Source of the DNA: Podocnemis expansa
Taxonomy: Eukaryota; Chordata; Testudines; Podocnemididae
Assembly (NCBI GenBank): GCA_007922195.1
Contig: ML681992.1
Coordinates: 44,399,396-44,463,395, forward strand
Length of the DNA stretch: 64,000 nt
Direction: 5' to 3'
Part shown: positions 46,741 through 58,487 of the stretch, piece by piece
Numbering within the stretch: the first letter of the stretch is position 1
Layout: each line of letters opens with the position of its first letter
Translations under genes and position numbers: made by a program
Notes under the pieces: model-generated
What the model saw: only the letters and a program-made list of their open reading frames with translations
Database searches by the model: none
Told to the model about the DNA's origin: nothing

Positions 46741-46743
46741 ATA

Positions 46744-46786
46744 GAGTCCTGTGCTGAACTGGACTAACACAGCTATCCTTTTGGAA
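46744..46786 (+). mobile_element. PLE 3' tip
   Basis: About 40 bp of PLE tail ('ctgaactggactaacacagc' to 'ttttggaaat') directly next to the MITE at 46402-46740. Confidence 0.6.
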
Positions 46787-46924
46787 ATATCTCTTTCCAT
46801 GCCATTCTGTTTGGCTCAGATGCCTCCTGAATTATGCACTGTGCATTGGTTAGCAGGTGTATACTGTCCTTGTTGGAATAGGGCCTGGGAGCATGAAAGG
46901 AGGTGATGGAGGTTACTCAGAGTT

Positions 46925-46995
46925 TTGGGGGCAGGGACTGTCTTTTTGTTTGGTTTTTGTACAGTGCCTACCACAAGGGGTTCCTGGTCCATGAT
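46925..46995 (+). repeat. L2/MIR-type 3' tail relic
   Basis: 'ggggcagggactgtcttttt' then 'gtacagtgcctaccacaagg' is a common 3' tail of ancient L2/MIR relics. Confidence 0.45.
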
Positions 46996-47208
46996 GACAG
47001 ATCTGAGACATTACATCAAAGCAAATAGTAAATAATCATAAAGAGAAACTATCATGCTTTGGCCTTTAGCCAACCCCTAACACAGGACAGGAGGAAGAAA
47101 CTTTCACTGGGCACAGGGTATTCTACAATTGCCTACAGCAGAGTTTCCTGCACTTGCTTTTGAAGCAGAAGATGATAATCACTGCTGGAGACAGATGTTG
47201 GGCTAGAT

Positions 47209-47379
47209 CAGTGGTTCTCAACCTTTTGTGGTTCACGACACACTTGGCAGCATACTGGGACTCTACAGGACACACTAGCCCACTCTCTTTAGACCAAATC
47301 CAGCCATCTCTCTGGCTCTTTGCGACACACTTACTGGTGTGTGGCAACACAGCAATGGCTCCATGGTTGAGAACCATTT
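47209..47379. mobile_element. hAT-type MITE
   Basis: Starts CAGTGGTTCTCAACCTTTTG and ends ATGGTTGAGAACCATTT, inverted copies of a typical hAT terminus. Flanks ggctagat and ggtgagat match at 6 of 8. No coding capacity. Confidence 0.75.
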
Positions 47380-47387
47380 GGTGAGAT

Positions 47388-49048
47388 GGTGTGATCCAGT
47401 ATGGCATGTCTTATGCCAGGATATGCTGTCATTCTTCACTGCCCCATCCTTGCCTGCTAAGCAGTCACAGCAACAAAGCAATTCTCCAAATATTTGCACT
47501 GTAGGGAGAGTGACTGGCCAGAAGCATGGTGATGTAAAAGAGCACAAGCTCTTTATCACCTACACCACAACAAGCACCACTGAGCTGTATGTGGGAAATT
47601 GCTGTGACAATTAATATTGCTCCTTGAAGCAACACCTATCAATGCATGGCTTCTGTTGTCCTGGACTGGTAGGTAGAGCACAGATGTGATGGGGAAAGCT
47701 AATGGCAACACCATCACTGAGTCAGCAGTACTTTTAAAGGAGAGGGATGAGCAATCAAAGATATGTCAAGGCTGGGGTTCCCTACAGATTTCCTGGCTCT
47801 ATATGCCACCTCTGACTCAGACACTTCTCTGCCAACATGAATCATGCCCACAAGATAGCAGAATGAACCAACTTCCAATACACTATAAATATATTTGATA
47901 TTCTAATACTCTATAAATTAAGTGGGGTAGAAGAATATCATTTAAAGGACAAGTAAAATTTAGAACAATTTAAACCTTAACGGCCAAAAACATTGTTGGT
48001 ATGAGGCCAGTGATATCACTGAAGGTACACCAGGAATGGGACTGGTTCTGCAAGTCTGCACTTGTCTAAATGAACTCAGGTCCTTGGGTTGACTCAACAT
48101 AATGTGCTCCTTGTTCAGCAGGATGGAGAGTTATCATGTTTATAGGCATGGATCTTCCTATTAACTCCACATGTTGTTGATATAATACAGTGGGAAAGCA
48201 CAGTCATTCTCAATGCCTTGAGCCAAACTTATGCTCTTTAAAATCAGCCTTGGACAGCTGGTACTTTATTCAGCTTATGGTCCTCCTCCTCTGGTCTTTT
48301 AGGTAAATTTCAAGAGAGCTCATTTCTATAGATAGGAAATGTGAAAAAAAAATACTTGAAATAGCTGTATCTTGAAAGGTATGTACTGAACTCTCTGTAA
48401 GCTCAAAAACTTTTCTCTTTCACCAGCAAAAACTGGTTCAATAAAAGACATGACCTCATCCACTTTATTTCTAAAATTGGCAGTCTACATTCCCCAACAG
48501 TTTCTCCAAGTGATTTTATTTTCTGATGCATTCTTTCAACCAAAGACCTGGGGAGATAGGTGCGTGGATTTCTGTGCCATTCTTATGTCTTGGACTGTTG
48601 CAGGACTATGCATCACCTTCCTATCAGGTTATGTTCTATTGCATTGATGTAATGCTAGAGTCACTGCAGACAAATAAATTATTCTTGGTGTAACTGAGAT
48701 CAGAAGCTGCCCCTTCACATGGCGCTTTCCAATCTCCATTGAAGAATTTTTTTTTATGGGCTACCAGGGCTCTTTGCTGGTGGGCTGGCTTTAAAATGTT
48801 CCTCCAATTGGTAATAAACTGTTTTTGCTAATATTTCCTCTGGTAATATTTAAGTATTTCAGGCCACCTCAATAGGCGGTCTAAGTTAGGCCAGATGTGT
48901 ACACTTGTTAATGTGTCTGTGATGCTCTCTAAAACTCTAGTTTCAGGTATGCCTATTAGAGTTTTCAGTCTTAAAAAAGGCTCTGTGTTATATGAGGTGC
49001 ATGTAAAAGATTAATTCAGAAATGGCAGCACATCTCAGTTTATGATGA
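47388..49048. other. Unique DNA
   Basis: No gene or confident repeat recognised. Confidence 0.35.
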
Positions 49049-49781
49049 TCAGCTAAAGAGAACAGCAAAAAACAAAACAAAACAAGGAGTTGTGTGGCAC
49101 TTAAAGACTAACAGATTTATTTTTTGCATGAGCTTTCATGGGAGAAAATCCCAAATGGATTTTCTGTATTGCTGAATTCCACTGTTTGAATCCTAACAAT
49201 TGCTTTGATTTATGTTGACAATCTGACCTGATCTTATGACTTGCACTCCCCTGCATTTGTTTTGTTCCCATTCTGAGAGTTCCTCCATTTTCAAGTGTCT
49301 GACGAAGTGGGCTTTGCTCCCGTGAAAGCTCAGGCAAAAAATAAATGTGTGAGTCTGTAAGTGCCACATGACTCCTTGGGTATGTCCACACACACTCCTT
49401 ATTTCGAAACAACAGAGGTTGTTTCGAAATAAGGAGTGCCATGGCCACACGACGCACGGCCATTTCGAAAGAAGCAAACCGCTTCTTTCGAAATGGCCGT
49501 GCTCCTTTCGAAATAAGTTAAACCTCGTTGGCTGTTGAAAGAGCGTTGTTTTGAAATGGTTGTTTCGAAACAACGCCAAAGAGACATGCCGTTTCGAAAT
49601 AACGGTTATTTCAAAACGAGTTGTTTCGAAATAACCGTTTTAATGGCCATGTTATTTCGAAACAACAGTTGTTTTGAAATAACCGGCTGACCTTCCTCCC
49701 AGGGTGCACAGTGCCCTGGGGGAAGTCCCTGCCTGGGTTTGCCTGTGAGGCAACGTGGCAGGCAGGGCTGACACAGGCAGC

Positions 49782-50373
49782 ATGGCCCAGCAGCCAGGCC
49801 CCGCAGCTGCCACACGCAGGAGGGCTCCTGTGTGGACGCAGGAGGACGTACAGTGCCTCCTGGACATCTGGCAGCAGCCAGATATCCTTCAGCGGTTCCG
49901 GGCCAGCCACTGGAACCGCGATGTGTATAGTGACATCGCAGATGTGATGTCCCAAGGAGGGCACCCCTGGACCACTGAACAGGTGCGGAGCAAGATAAAA
50001 ACACTCCGGCAGGAGTATGCCCGCACCCGGGATGCCCGGGCACTGCAGGGGCCTGGCAGCCAGGCCACCTGCCCATATTTTGAGGCCCTGGATGCCTTCC
50101 TGGGCACACAGCCCAGCAGTGGCCCTTCTGCGGCCGTGGACACCTCCGGGGCGCCTCAGAGCCCCTCGTCAGGCCCGGAGGCAACTGCCTCCGACATCTC
50201 CGTTGGGGGACCTTGAGTTGCAGCACCACCAGCGGCGGAGGCCAGCCCCACGACCCCAGAGCTGTTCCTGGCCATGGAGGCGGAGAGCAGCGTGGAGGAG
50301 CAGGGGCCCACCACCGCCCCAGGCTCCAACTCTGACCCCGGGACATCTCGGCGGACCTCTGGAGCCCCCGTGG
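49782..50373 (+). pseudogene. Myb/SANT-like protein exon 1, second copy
   Basis: Same first exon as at 2796: start ATG 49782, domain WTQEDVQCLLDIW to KIKTLRQEYARTRD, in-frame TGA at 50214-50216, and donor GTAAGT at 50374. The second residue is Ala here and Pro in the first copy. The second exon and acceptor fall in or beyond the N gap, so the gene is incomplete in this assembly. Confidence 0.75.
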
Positions 50374-50800
50374 GTAAGTATGCCCCCCCCCCCATGGAGG
50401 CACACAGGGCTGGGCCTTTCCAGCAGGTCCCGGGACGGGTAGAGGCCAGGGCCAGGCACCGGGGCGGGTAGGGCCCAGGGTTCGTGGGCTCAGAGGTGCC
50501 CCCTGGCCACGGGTCTCATGGACACAGGTGGCACCGCGGTCAAAGGGCCCTGTGTGCCAGGGGGTGGTGACCAGGGACTGGCTGGGAAAGATGCAGCAGC
50601 ATCTTGGGTGGGGTGGAGAGCAGGCAGGGCACACCACTGGCCAGTGGTCTCAGGAGACCTCCAAGGGCAAGGCGTGTCTGGGTCCAGTTCACCCTTGTGG
50701 GCACCACGAGCATGTGTGCCTCCAGGGTACGGGTCCCAGATGTCTGGCAAAAGGAGACCATGGTCTCCTTTCTTCTGCTCTGTTCTTCTTTTTATCCTCC

Positions 50801-51200
50801 NNNNNNNNNNNNNNNNNNNNNNNNNNNNNNNNNNNNNNNNNNNNNNNNNNNNNNNNNNNNNNNNNNNNNNNNNNNNNNNNNNNNNNNNNNNNNNNNNNNN
50901 NNNNNNNNNNNNNNNNNNNNNNNNNNNNNNNNNNNNNNNNNNNNNNNNNNNNNNNNNNNNNNNNNNNNNNNNNNNNNNNNNNNNNNNNNNNNNNNNNNNN
51001 NNNNNNNNNNNNNNNNNNNNNNNNNNNNNNNNNNNNNNNNNNNNNNNNNNNNNNNNNNNNNNNNNNNNNNNNNNNNNNNNNNNNNNNNNNNNNNNNNNNN
51101 NNNNNNNNNNNNNNNNNNNNNNNNNNNNNNNNNNNNNNNNNNNNNNNNNNNNNNNNNNNNNNNNNNNNNNNNNNNNNNNNNNNNNNNNNNNNNNNNNNNN
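50801..51200. other. Assembly gap (400 N) inside Harbinger-2
   Basis: 400 undetermined bases, possibly of nominal size. GC-rich repeated sequence on both sides may have defeated assembly. Confidence 0.95.
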
Positions 51201-51605
51201 CTCATGGTGGGTGCCTGCAGCCCCTGTAGGCACCGGCGGGGTAAAGCGCCCACCCGCGCTTTAGCCCGCCGGTGCCTGCAGTCCCCTCCCCAGGCGAAAT
51301 AGCAGGTCCACACTGTGGACCTGCTATTTCACTCCCTTATTTCGCGGACATGGTTTTTGTCCAGCGAAATAAGTTGTTTCGAAATAACACATTATTTCGA
51401 AACAAGCACTCCCCATGTAGACATAGCCCTTGTTGTTGTTATGGGGTTGTTTTGTTTTGTTTTGTTTTGTTTGCTGGACTAGACTAACATGGCTATCCCT
51501 TTGGAAATCAACTAAAGAGAGTTTGTTCTGACAATGCAATGCTTCAAAGGGCAGGTCTACACTGTCTGCCTTTTCTGGCAGCAGCCTAACAGAGATATGC
51601 ACGTT

Positions 51606-52211
51606 CTAGAGGGGTAGCTTTGTTAGTCTAGTTCAGCAAAACAAACCAGGAGTTCTGTGGCACTTTTAAAGATTAACAAATTTATTTATTGCATGAGCTT
51701 TCATGGGAGAAAAGCCCACTTCATCAGACACTTGAAAATGGAGGAACTCTCAGAATGGGAGCAAAACAAATGCAGGGGAGTGTAAGTCATAAGATCAGGT
51801 CAGATTGTCACCACAAATCAAAGCAATTGTTAGGATTCAAACAATGGAATACAGCAATTTGGAGGGAATTGGTGGGGGTGGGTAGGAAGGAAAGTAAAAT
51901 TACCTATTATAATGGGAAAAGAACATATAGTTTTTATTCAGCCCTGAGTTCACTGTGTCAAATCTGCATATGAATTCCAATTCTTCAATTTCTCTTTGAA
52001 ACTTTGATTTGTTATTCTTTTGCCTGAGTACGGCTATTAACAGATCAGAAGGGGGGTGATCAGGAAGATTGAAGTGTTCCCCTATTGGTTTTTGAATGTG
52101 GTTATTTCTGATGTCACATTTATATCCATTTATTTTTTTGCACAGACTATTCTGCTTGTCCAATGTATAAGGCTGGAGTGTGTGAGGGGCATTTCTGTCA
52201 CATGATGGGAT
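51606..52211 (-). mobile_element. Penelope-like element (PLE-13), single-tailed
   Basis: Minus-strand PLE 3' end from 'ggggtagctttgttagtc' to the nuclease core ('ttgtccaatgtataaggc', LYIGQ-like in antisense). TSD gagatatgcacgtt/gagatatgcgagtt (51592-51605 and 52212-52225), 12 of 14 matching. Its tail and C-terminus belong to a diverged PLE subfamily. Confidence 0.8.
51900..52163 (-). pseudogene. PLE-13 GIY-YIG C-terminus
   Basis: 87 codons: MDKQNSLCKKINGYKCDIRN through IGEHFNLPDHPPSDLL to YMFFSHYNR. Aligns with the region after the YIG core of other PLE copies here but with many substitutions. Truncated. Confidence 0.75.
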
Positions 52212-52225
52212 GAGATATGCGAGTT

Positions 52226-54240
52226 ACTTCAAATAACATGCGCCTGTATTTGTCTTTCCTACTCCCAGCATGTCTACTGTGCTAAGGCAAAGGGAGGGGC
52301 TTTCCTTTGACTCAGCGCTACCCCAATTACTGGGGTGGTTTTCAGGAACCGACGTCTTGATCAGCTGAGCGAGTGTTCACAGACCTGAGCAGTCAATCAG
52401 GAAGTTTGAACTAATGGTGGTGAATTTGCTGCCATCAGAGAAGACTAGCCCAAAGACTTTCAGATTGGGCTGTCTTGCTTAGTTCTGGACCTCACCTGAA
52501 AACTGACTTTTAAGGCAGGGAACACAATGTTACTATAGTTTCAGGCTGACATAGTCAGTGGATAGCGCCACTGAAAAACTGGAATAATGGAGATGTGAAT
52601 CAGGCTTTCACTGCTACTTTTCTAACTTAAACCACCTACAGCCTAGTCATAAATTCCATGCTAGGTTCCTCTGGATAGCTTATTGCTATTGCTCCAAACA
52701 CAACACCATTGTGGGCTCTACACATCTCAAATACTGTGGACTGCATCCTGATCTACTGACAGAATGGGCAAAGCTCACCTAGAACCTTTGGCACTGGCTG
52801 GTAGCATTAACCTTGCACAGCCCTTGTGCTTGCCTTTGTACAGAGTCCGCAGCTGTGACCATCCTCTGTGCCGCCATACAGCAATTGGCCCATCACAGGC
52901 TAGCTCAAGTGGAAATTCTGGGCTAGACTCAGTTACATTATTGCAAAACCAAAATAACTCTCTTGACCTCACTGGAACTACTCTGGTGTAAATGAGATTA
53001 GATTCAAGCACAGAATTCTTGGAACTATTCTCTAGGAATAGTCATGCACTGTTACCCCAAATGAGATGATTTTGAAAGCATCCAAGAGACATGTAAATGC
53101 ATGCCTGCTTTCGCACAGGCATATCAGATATCCATCACATATCAGAAAGTTCAAGCCATCATTTGTTTCATTTGTAGTTCATAAAATTTTCGGAGGAATT
53201 TCCCATTTCCATTCTCTCTATTCAGGTGAATTTGTGACTGATACTCATCCATCTAGCTTTCCCATCATTTGATTCAGTAGTTTTGCCACATTTTCATTCT
53301 ATATCACATAATCAGATTGGCTTTCAATGGAGCTGTAGCCATAAACAGCTATATAGCAGATGCTTGTTGGTGACCCATTATCTCTGCCACTTTTATTAAG
53401 AAATTTGGAGAACCCCTGATCTAAGCATCCTTATTGTGTGACCACAGTTGTGGATCCATTATATTGGAAAATGTGTACCCTGGAAAGATCTGAAAAATAA
53501 GGAAGGAGAGAGAGCTGGGTCTGGATTTGTTTCAAAATTTTTAGTAATTATTCCTCAAATGAATACAGAAGGGTGAAAGCCAAAACACAGATTGAAACAC
53601 CATCAATGTTGGAAATGTATGAAATCCCAACATAGGACTGGGATTTCAACACAAATTTTGAAAATGATTCCTGTCTTTCTAATGCAATGAATAATATTAG
53701 GCCCTATTTCCTCCAAACTCAATGGTCCAAAATCCGGATCTGGATTTCATGACTTAAACCTATTTCTACAAATAACTGGTTCACAAACAGCATTCATTTT
53801 CTTTGCCACTATATTTTCATTTCTGTTGTGCTATGAGTGAAACCGAGAATGAAGTTATCCACTTTGATTTAGGATCATTAAAGAGCTAGATAAGTAGTAC
53901 TAGTAGTACTAGAGGACACAGATGTCATTTGTCCATCTATCTATTCTGCAAACAGCAGCAGCACAAACTTGTACATACTGCTCACCGGCATTCCCACTTC
54001 TTGAATCACACCGCAGGTGCTAATTTACACCAGATGGAGATCTGCTCCCCCCACCCTTTATTTTTAAACCAGAACAGACCAGCCTCTGGAGGAGTTACAA
54101 TGGGGCTATAGAACCTACCACATTCAAGAACTGCAGTAAACAGATGTGAATGATGGATGTTCAGTGCTTGTAGTTCCACTAATCTGCTTTCCTAATTTGC
54201 TATGTGTGTGCGAGATGTGAAACGTACCATGTAACCGTCC
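52226..54240. other. Unique DNA
   Basis: Traces of the 'ggtgtaaatgagatta' dispersed motif near 52985. No gene recognised. Confidence 0.35.
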
Positions 54241-54410
54241 GGCTCCCGTGCACATGCACAGGGCAGGCAGCACTCTGGGGAGACTGGAGGCAAACCTGCC
54301 GTGCTCTGTGAGCATGCTTTGGCTCACAGAGCCCCGAGTGCTGTCAGAGTCCAGCCCTGGCCATGGAGCGGTGCTGCCTCCAGTGTCTGGCCCAGGTGGG
54401 GAGTGGAGGT

Positions 54411-54640
54411 GCTGCCACTGTGGACCCCAGCCCTTGCTGGGAAGCAGCACCACCACCACCATGGTCCCCAGCCCCTGCAGGGGTGCGGTGCCACCACCAC
54501 TGTGGTCCACAGCCCTGGCCAGCAAGCACTGCCACTGGCATGGTGCAGCCCTGGCCAGGGACCAGACCAGTCACCAAAATCTGGCTCCGGCCTGGGAGCG
54601 GCACCACCAGCATGGTCAAGCCTGGGCCCAAGATCAGCCC
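54411..54640 (+). repeat. Degenerate GC-rich minisatellite, about 40-bp unit
   Basis: Units at about 54411, 54447, 54488 and 54529 share 'ccac(c)actgtggtcc(c)cagcccc(t)gc', with further decayed copies to about 54640. Overlapping Pro/Ser frames are artefacts of it. C-rich DNA continues to about 54930. Confidence 0.55.
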
Positions 54641-54949
54641 TCCCACCTCCTGTCCCCACCTACCGCTTCTGTGTCTCCATGTCCTGCTCATGGCCCCCTT
54701 TACCACCCTGACACTTCCTGCCTCCAGCCCTCCTCTGCACTGCCCCCATCTTCTGCCCCTGCCCCCAGGCACCCCTTCAACACCCCCACCTCTTGCCCAT
54801 GCTCCATTGCTCCTCATTCCTCCCTCCACAACCCATGCCCTCGTCCCTCCCCCTATGTCCCCCCCTACACTGCTCACCTTCAGTTCTGCCACACCGCCTA
54901 CCCCATCCTTCCTCACCCCTCCAATGCATACTAGCTGCAACCTGTGAAA

Positions 54950-56909
54950 AAAGACAGGGAAGAATCAAAAGAGAATTTATGAAATAGTTTGTTTTGATTT
55001 TCCCCATCATTTTTGATGGGTTATAGCTAGTAGATTCATAATACAGTATGCAACTTGATGATCCAACCATGTTAAGTGTGAATAACAGCAGAGGATTGTT
55101 ACAGCAATGATTTAACATCCTATTTTCTGAAGTTTGAACTGCCTGATAAAGAGAAAAGAGATTCACAGGGCACTAAAACACCAGTATTTCAATTAAGCAA
55201 AATTCACCTCCCCCCAGCTTCAGAATCTCAAAACTAATCAGAGGAGCTCTACTCATTCTTGCCCTTCTTTGTTTTCCCTTTACACCTGATTGCACCTCTT
55301 AGCCATGCATCTAGTTTATTTTACTCTGTTCTTTTAGCTGAAATTTACTGTACACGTGGTAATGTCCTTGGTCATTCTGGGCTTGATCCTACTCGCCTGA
55401 AAGATGAGATCTTTGCCTGGAGTGGGAGCTGAAATGATATAACGAGGCAATAATATAATGGAGATATTAGTATTCTTCCTGTTCCCTTTCCAATAGGTAC
55501 AAACCGTGGAAGTGTATTGTATAAACCTAGCTGTCCCTCAAGACTGGGAGCCCTAGTAAAGTTCACCCTGTTTTGTGATTCCTCAACTCACAAAGACTTC
55601 AGAAGAGGATTATGAATTGTACTTTTGTTCAACAAAGATCTACAAATAATTCTCAGGTTCATACTATGCTTCACATGGTCAGAGCTCTGTTCAAACTATA
55701 ATTAAGCCTCTGAGCACTCCTATAAAGTTTGTAGGCCAGAATTCAGTTTGACATAAGGGGAAAGTGTGGGTGGGAAGTTATGAGGCTTGATCACTGCAGC
55801 ACAGAGAATCAGCACTAGAGATTCCTTCCTGCATGTAGACTACAGGACCATGTTTCCCATTTCCCAAGTGAGACATGTATTTGAACTTGTAACACAGCAA
55901 AGAAAAATGGAGAGACCTGATTGGCCAATAAAGATTCCAGATTCTGGGCCACATCCTACAGATGCTCTGTGCTTGAAACTCTCATTGATTCCAGGGGGAA
56001 TTCTGTATGCAGCATGTTTCTTGAATGAGGTCTCAATCTAGCAAACTCACATGGGCTAGAACCTCTTCACTTCCTCACTGAGTCTTGCTCATCGCTTAAA
56101 GTCATAATCTTGAATTACTGGAGAGACACAGAAGAATGAGCAACAACAATCACCCCAACACCCAGTAGAAGGCTATTTTATATGTAGTAACACATTCTGT
56201 GATACATGGGTGTGTCTTAGGGTGCAACTGATGCACAGTAATAATGTTTAGTCCATCTGTAGCAACCTCTATCTAAGGATCTCAAAGCCACCGGCAAACA
56301 TTATTGGGCAGCGCTTCAGCACAGCTAATGAAATGATGCTGATTTACAGTAACTGTGGATCTGACAATAAATCTTCCAAAACACCTATGAGGTTTTTGGT
56401 ATTATTTATTTACTAGCTGGGGTCCAGATTCTCCAGTACAATTCTACTCCTCTTTTTCCTGTAAGGTGGCACAAAGAGGACAGATTCTGGCCATAATAAC
56501 TGGCCAGTGGAAAATTTCACTCAGAGGGGCAAACTTTCCATTGGTGTAATCCCAGTGGAGGTGGCCTTAGTGCCAGCTGCTTCTCCCTCTACCTTGACAG
56601 GAGACTGGGAAAAGAAAAAGGCATGACACATAGGATAATGGTAGGGCAGAAATGCGGGACTCTTCTGTTCTAAATTACCTTATGCCTTCAGGGACCTCCT
56701 GTCAGTGGTGTAGGGAAGAAGAGCTCCTGGTTTGCTCTGACACTCAGGTCAGCCTGGATCAGCATTGGGGGACTGTAAATGCTTGCTTGATGGCTACTAT
56801 ATGTGATTCAGCGGAGCACTGAGCCCATGAAAACTAAGGCAAAGAGCAAGTAAGCAACTGTCCCTCGCTTTGCAGTGAGTCAGGAGTAAATCTGGGAACT
56901 AACAGAACT
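54950..56909. other. Unique DNA with a SINE trace
   Basis: 56250-56410 ('aaggatctcaaagccaccgg', 'cacctatgaggtttttggta') resembles the antisense of an old SINE. Otherwise nothing recognised. Confidence 0.35.
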
Positions 56910-56921
56910 TAGGTTTCTTGA

Positions 56922-57127
56922 AAAACAAATCAGGAGTCCCGTGGCACTTTTAAAGACTAAACAATTATTTATTGCATGAATTTTCATAGGTAAAATCATG
57001 AACTCTGATGAAGTGGGATTTTACCCATGAATGCTCAAGTAATAAATACATTTGTTAGTCCTAGAAAGTGTCACAGGACTCCTTGTTTGTCTCACTGAAC
57101 TAGACTAACATTGCTACCCCTCTGGAA
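56922..57127. mobile_element. Short twin-tailed PLE (PLE-14)
   Basis: Opposed PLE 3' tails joined near 'catgaactctgatgaagtgg'. 12-bp TSD with one mismatch, taggtttcttga (56910-56921) and taagtttcttga (57128-57139). Confidence 0.8.
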
Positions 57128-57139
57128 TAAGTTTCTTGA

Positions 57140-57892
57140 GCCTCCATTCCATTCTCTTTACCATTAGATCATTATTCCTTTGTGGCTCAGTTCCTCTCCA
57201 TGCTCCACAGGCCAAACTCAGTGCTGGTCTACAATGATGGAATAATTATGTTACTTAGGATGGTTGTAAATCCATATCTCTCAGTAGCAGTGGCTTTAGA
57301 GTTAGGCAAAGCAGCTGGCTGTCTAGAGCCCTGAGTAATAAGGGGTTCCATCCTCAATGTGGTGGAGAAATGAAAATATAGAAATTATTTCCATCTAGCA
57401 GAGGGATGGAAACCTAAGCATTTTTCAGTCTTGGCTCACCAAGGCAAACTATCATTAGGATCCGTGCTTTGTCTGAATTGCAGATTTTCACCATTATCTG
57501 CTCATCACCTTCACAATGACATGCTAAAAAAGCAGGAGCAAGCAATAGACAACACAATAGCAGGAACTTTTCTAGTGGTCTCATCTTTTAGTTCCTCAAG
57601 TGTGGCCATTTATTCTGCCATTTTTTAATCCCACTTGTGAAATATTGGCTTTTCTTTTTCTTTTTTACCTTTTGTTCTTTTGCCTTTTCCTTGCCTTTGT
57701 GACGATTTTTCCTTTGGCTTTGGTTATCTCAGGTTATCAAGTAGGTCCACACAGGCTGCTGTGTATAAATACAGTGCTGCCCTCAAGCAATCATTACAAC
57801 CATGTGTGATGTCTCTGCTGTTTGTCTTTCTTTTGGTAAGTAATTTTTTATCTTCTTTTGAACTTACTATGTAATATTTTTGAGGGGGCCAG
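57140..57892. other. Unique DNA
   Basis: T-rich stretch around 57640-57720. No gene recognised. Confidence 0.35.
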
Positions 57893-58038
57893 AGTCTTCT
57901 TCAAAGCATCCGATGAAAGGGGACTTTCTCTCATGAAAGCTCATGCAAAAAATAAATTTGTTAGTCTTTAAGTGCCACATGACTTCTTCTTTGTTTATTT
58001 TACTGAACTAGACTAACATGGCTACCCCTTTGGTTCTT
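57893..58038 (+). mobile_element. PLE 3' end (PLE-15), plus
   Basis: 'ttcaaagcatccgatgaaag', 'gaaagctcatgcaaaaaata' and 'ctagactaacatggctaccc' mark a single plus-strand PLE tail. No TSD identified. Confidence 0.7.
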
Positions 58039-58435
58039 ATAAACTTGAGTCCTTCAGAGAATTTCATTAAAATTTGGCATTTTTCATTTACAGCTACACT
58101 AGAAACCTTCTTTTCACTTATTTTATTTATTATAATTATCTGTTTAATACAAATAATAAACTTCTAGTGCACATAAACCCAAGCCTATATAAAAAATTTG
58201 TAAGATTTGACCACCAAAATTTAAAATGCAGTATTTTAGTTATTTTTGAGCCATCATTAATTTTACTACTTTTTATTTGTTAAGTAATGCACATACTTTT
58301 AAAAATTTTTTTTAAATGTTCATTTTAACTTTGTAGTTCAGCATTAGTTCATTTATGTTAAATAAAGGATGATCAACTTACAAGCTTCATAATGGAAAGA
58401 TCTTTAAAAATATCATACCCAAAAATAATTTATGA

Positions 58436-58487
58436 GTTCCAGAAGGATAGTCATGTTAGTCTGGTTCAGCAAAACAAAGAATTGGTG
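58436..58487 (-). mobile_element. PLE 3' tip, minus
   Basis: 'agaaggatagtcatgttagt' then 'ctggttcagcaaaacaaag' is about 50 bp of inverted PLE tail. Confidence 0.55.

Larger units (their letters stand above)
49378..51428. mobile_element. Second Harbinger copy (Harbinger-2), internally shortened or gapped
   Basis: Ends GGGTATGTCCACAC and, inverted, GGCTATGTCTACAT. TSD ctt (49375-49377 and 51429-51431); removing it restores 'actccttgttgttgtt' of the PLE tail. Positions 49385-50800 match Harbinger-1 at a constant offset of 46986 up to about 50390 with only a handful of differences. After the 400-N gap, the right end (51201-51428) has a different inner sequence with a 'cctgcag'/'caccggcggg' hairpin. 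No transposase is visible, so this is either a non-autonomous derivative or a copy with its core lost in the gap. Confidence 0.85.
49062..51507 (+). mobile_element. Twin-tailed PLE (PLE-12) with nested Harbinger-2
   Basis: Minus-strand tail (49062-about 49153) followed by a plus-strand tail (to 49377, resuming 51432-51507 as 'ggactagactaacatggc'). 13-bp TSD with one mismatch, tcagctaaagaga (49049-49061) and tcaactaaagaga (51508-51520). The plus tail is cut by Harbinger-2. Confidence 0.85.

Noticed and set aside
50490..51313. Frames spanning the second N gap
   Set aside because: Undetermined bases; no evidence of continuity.
54248..54947. Long Pro/His/Ser-rich frames on both strands
   Set aside because: They coincide with a degenerate GC-rich minisatellite and C-rich DNA.
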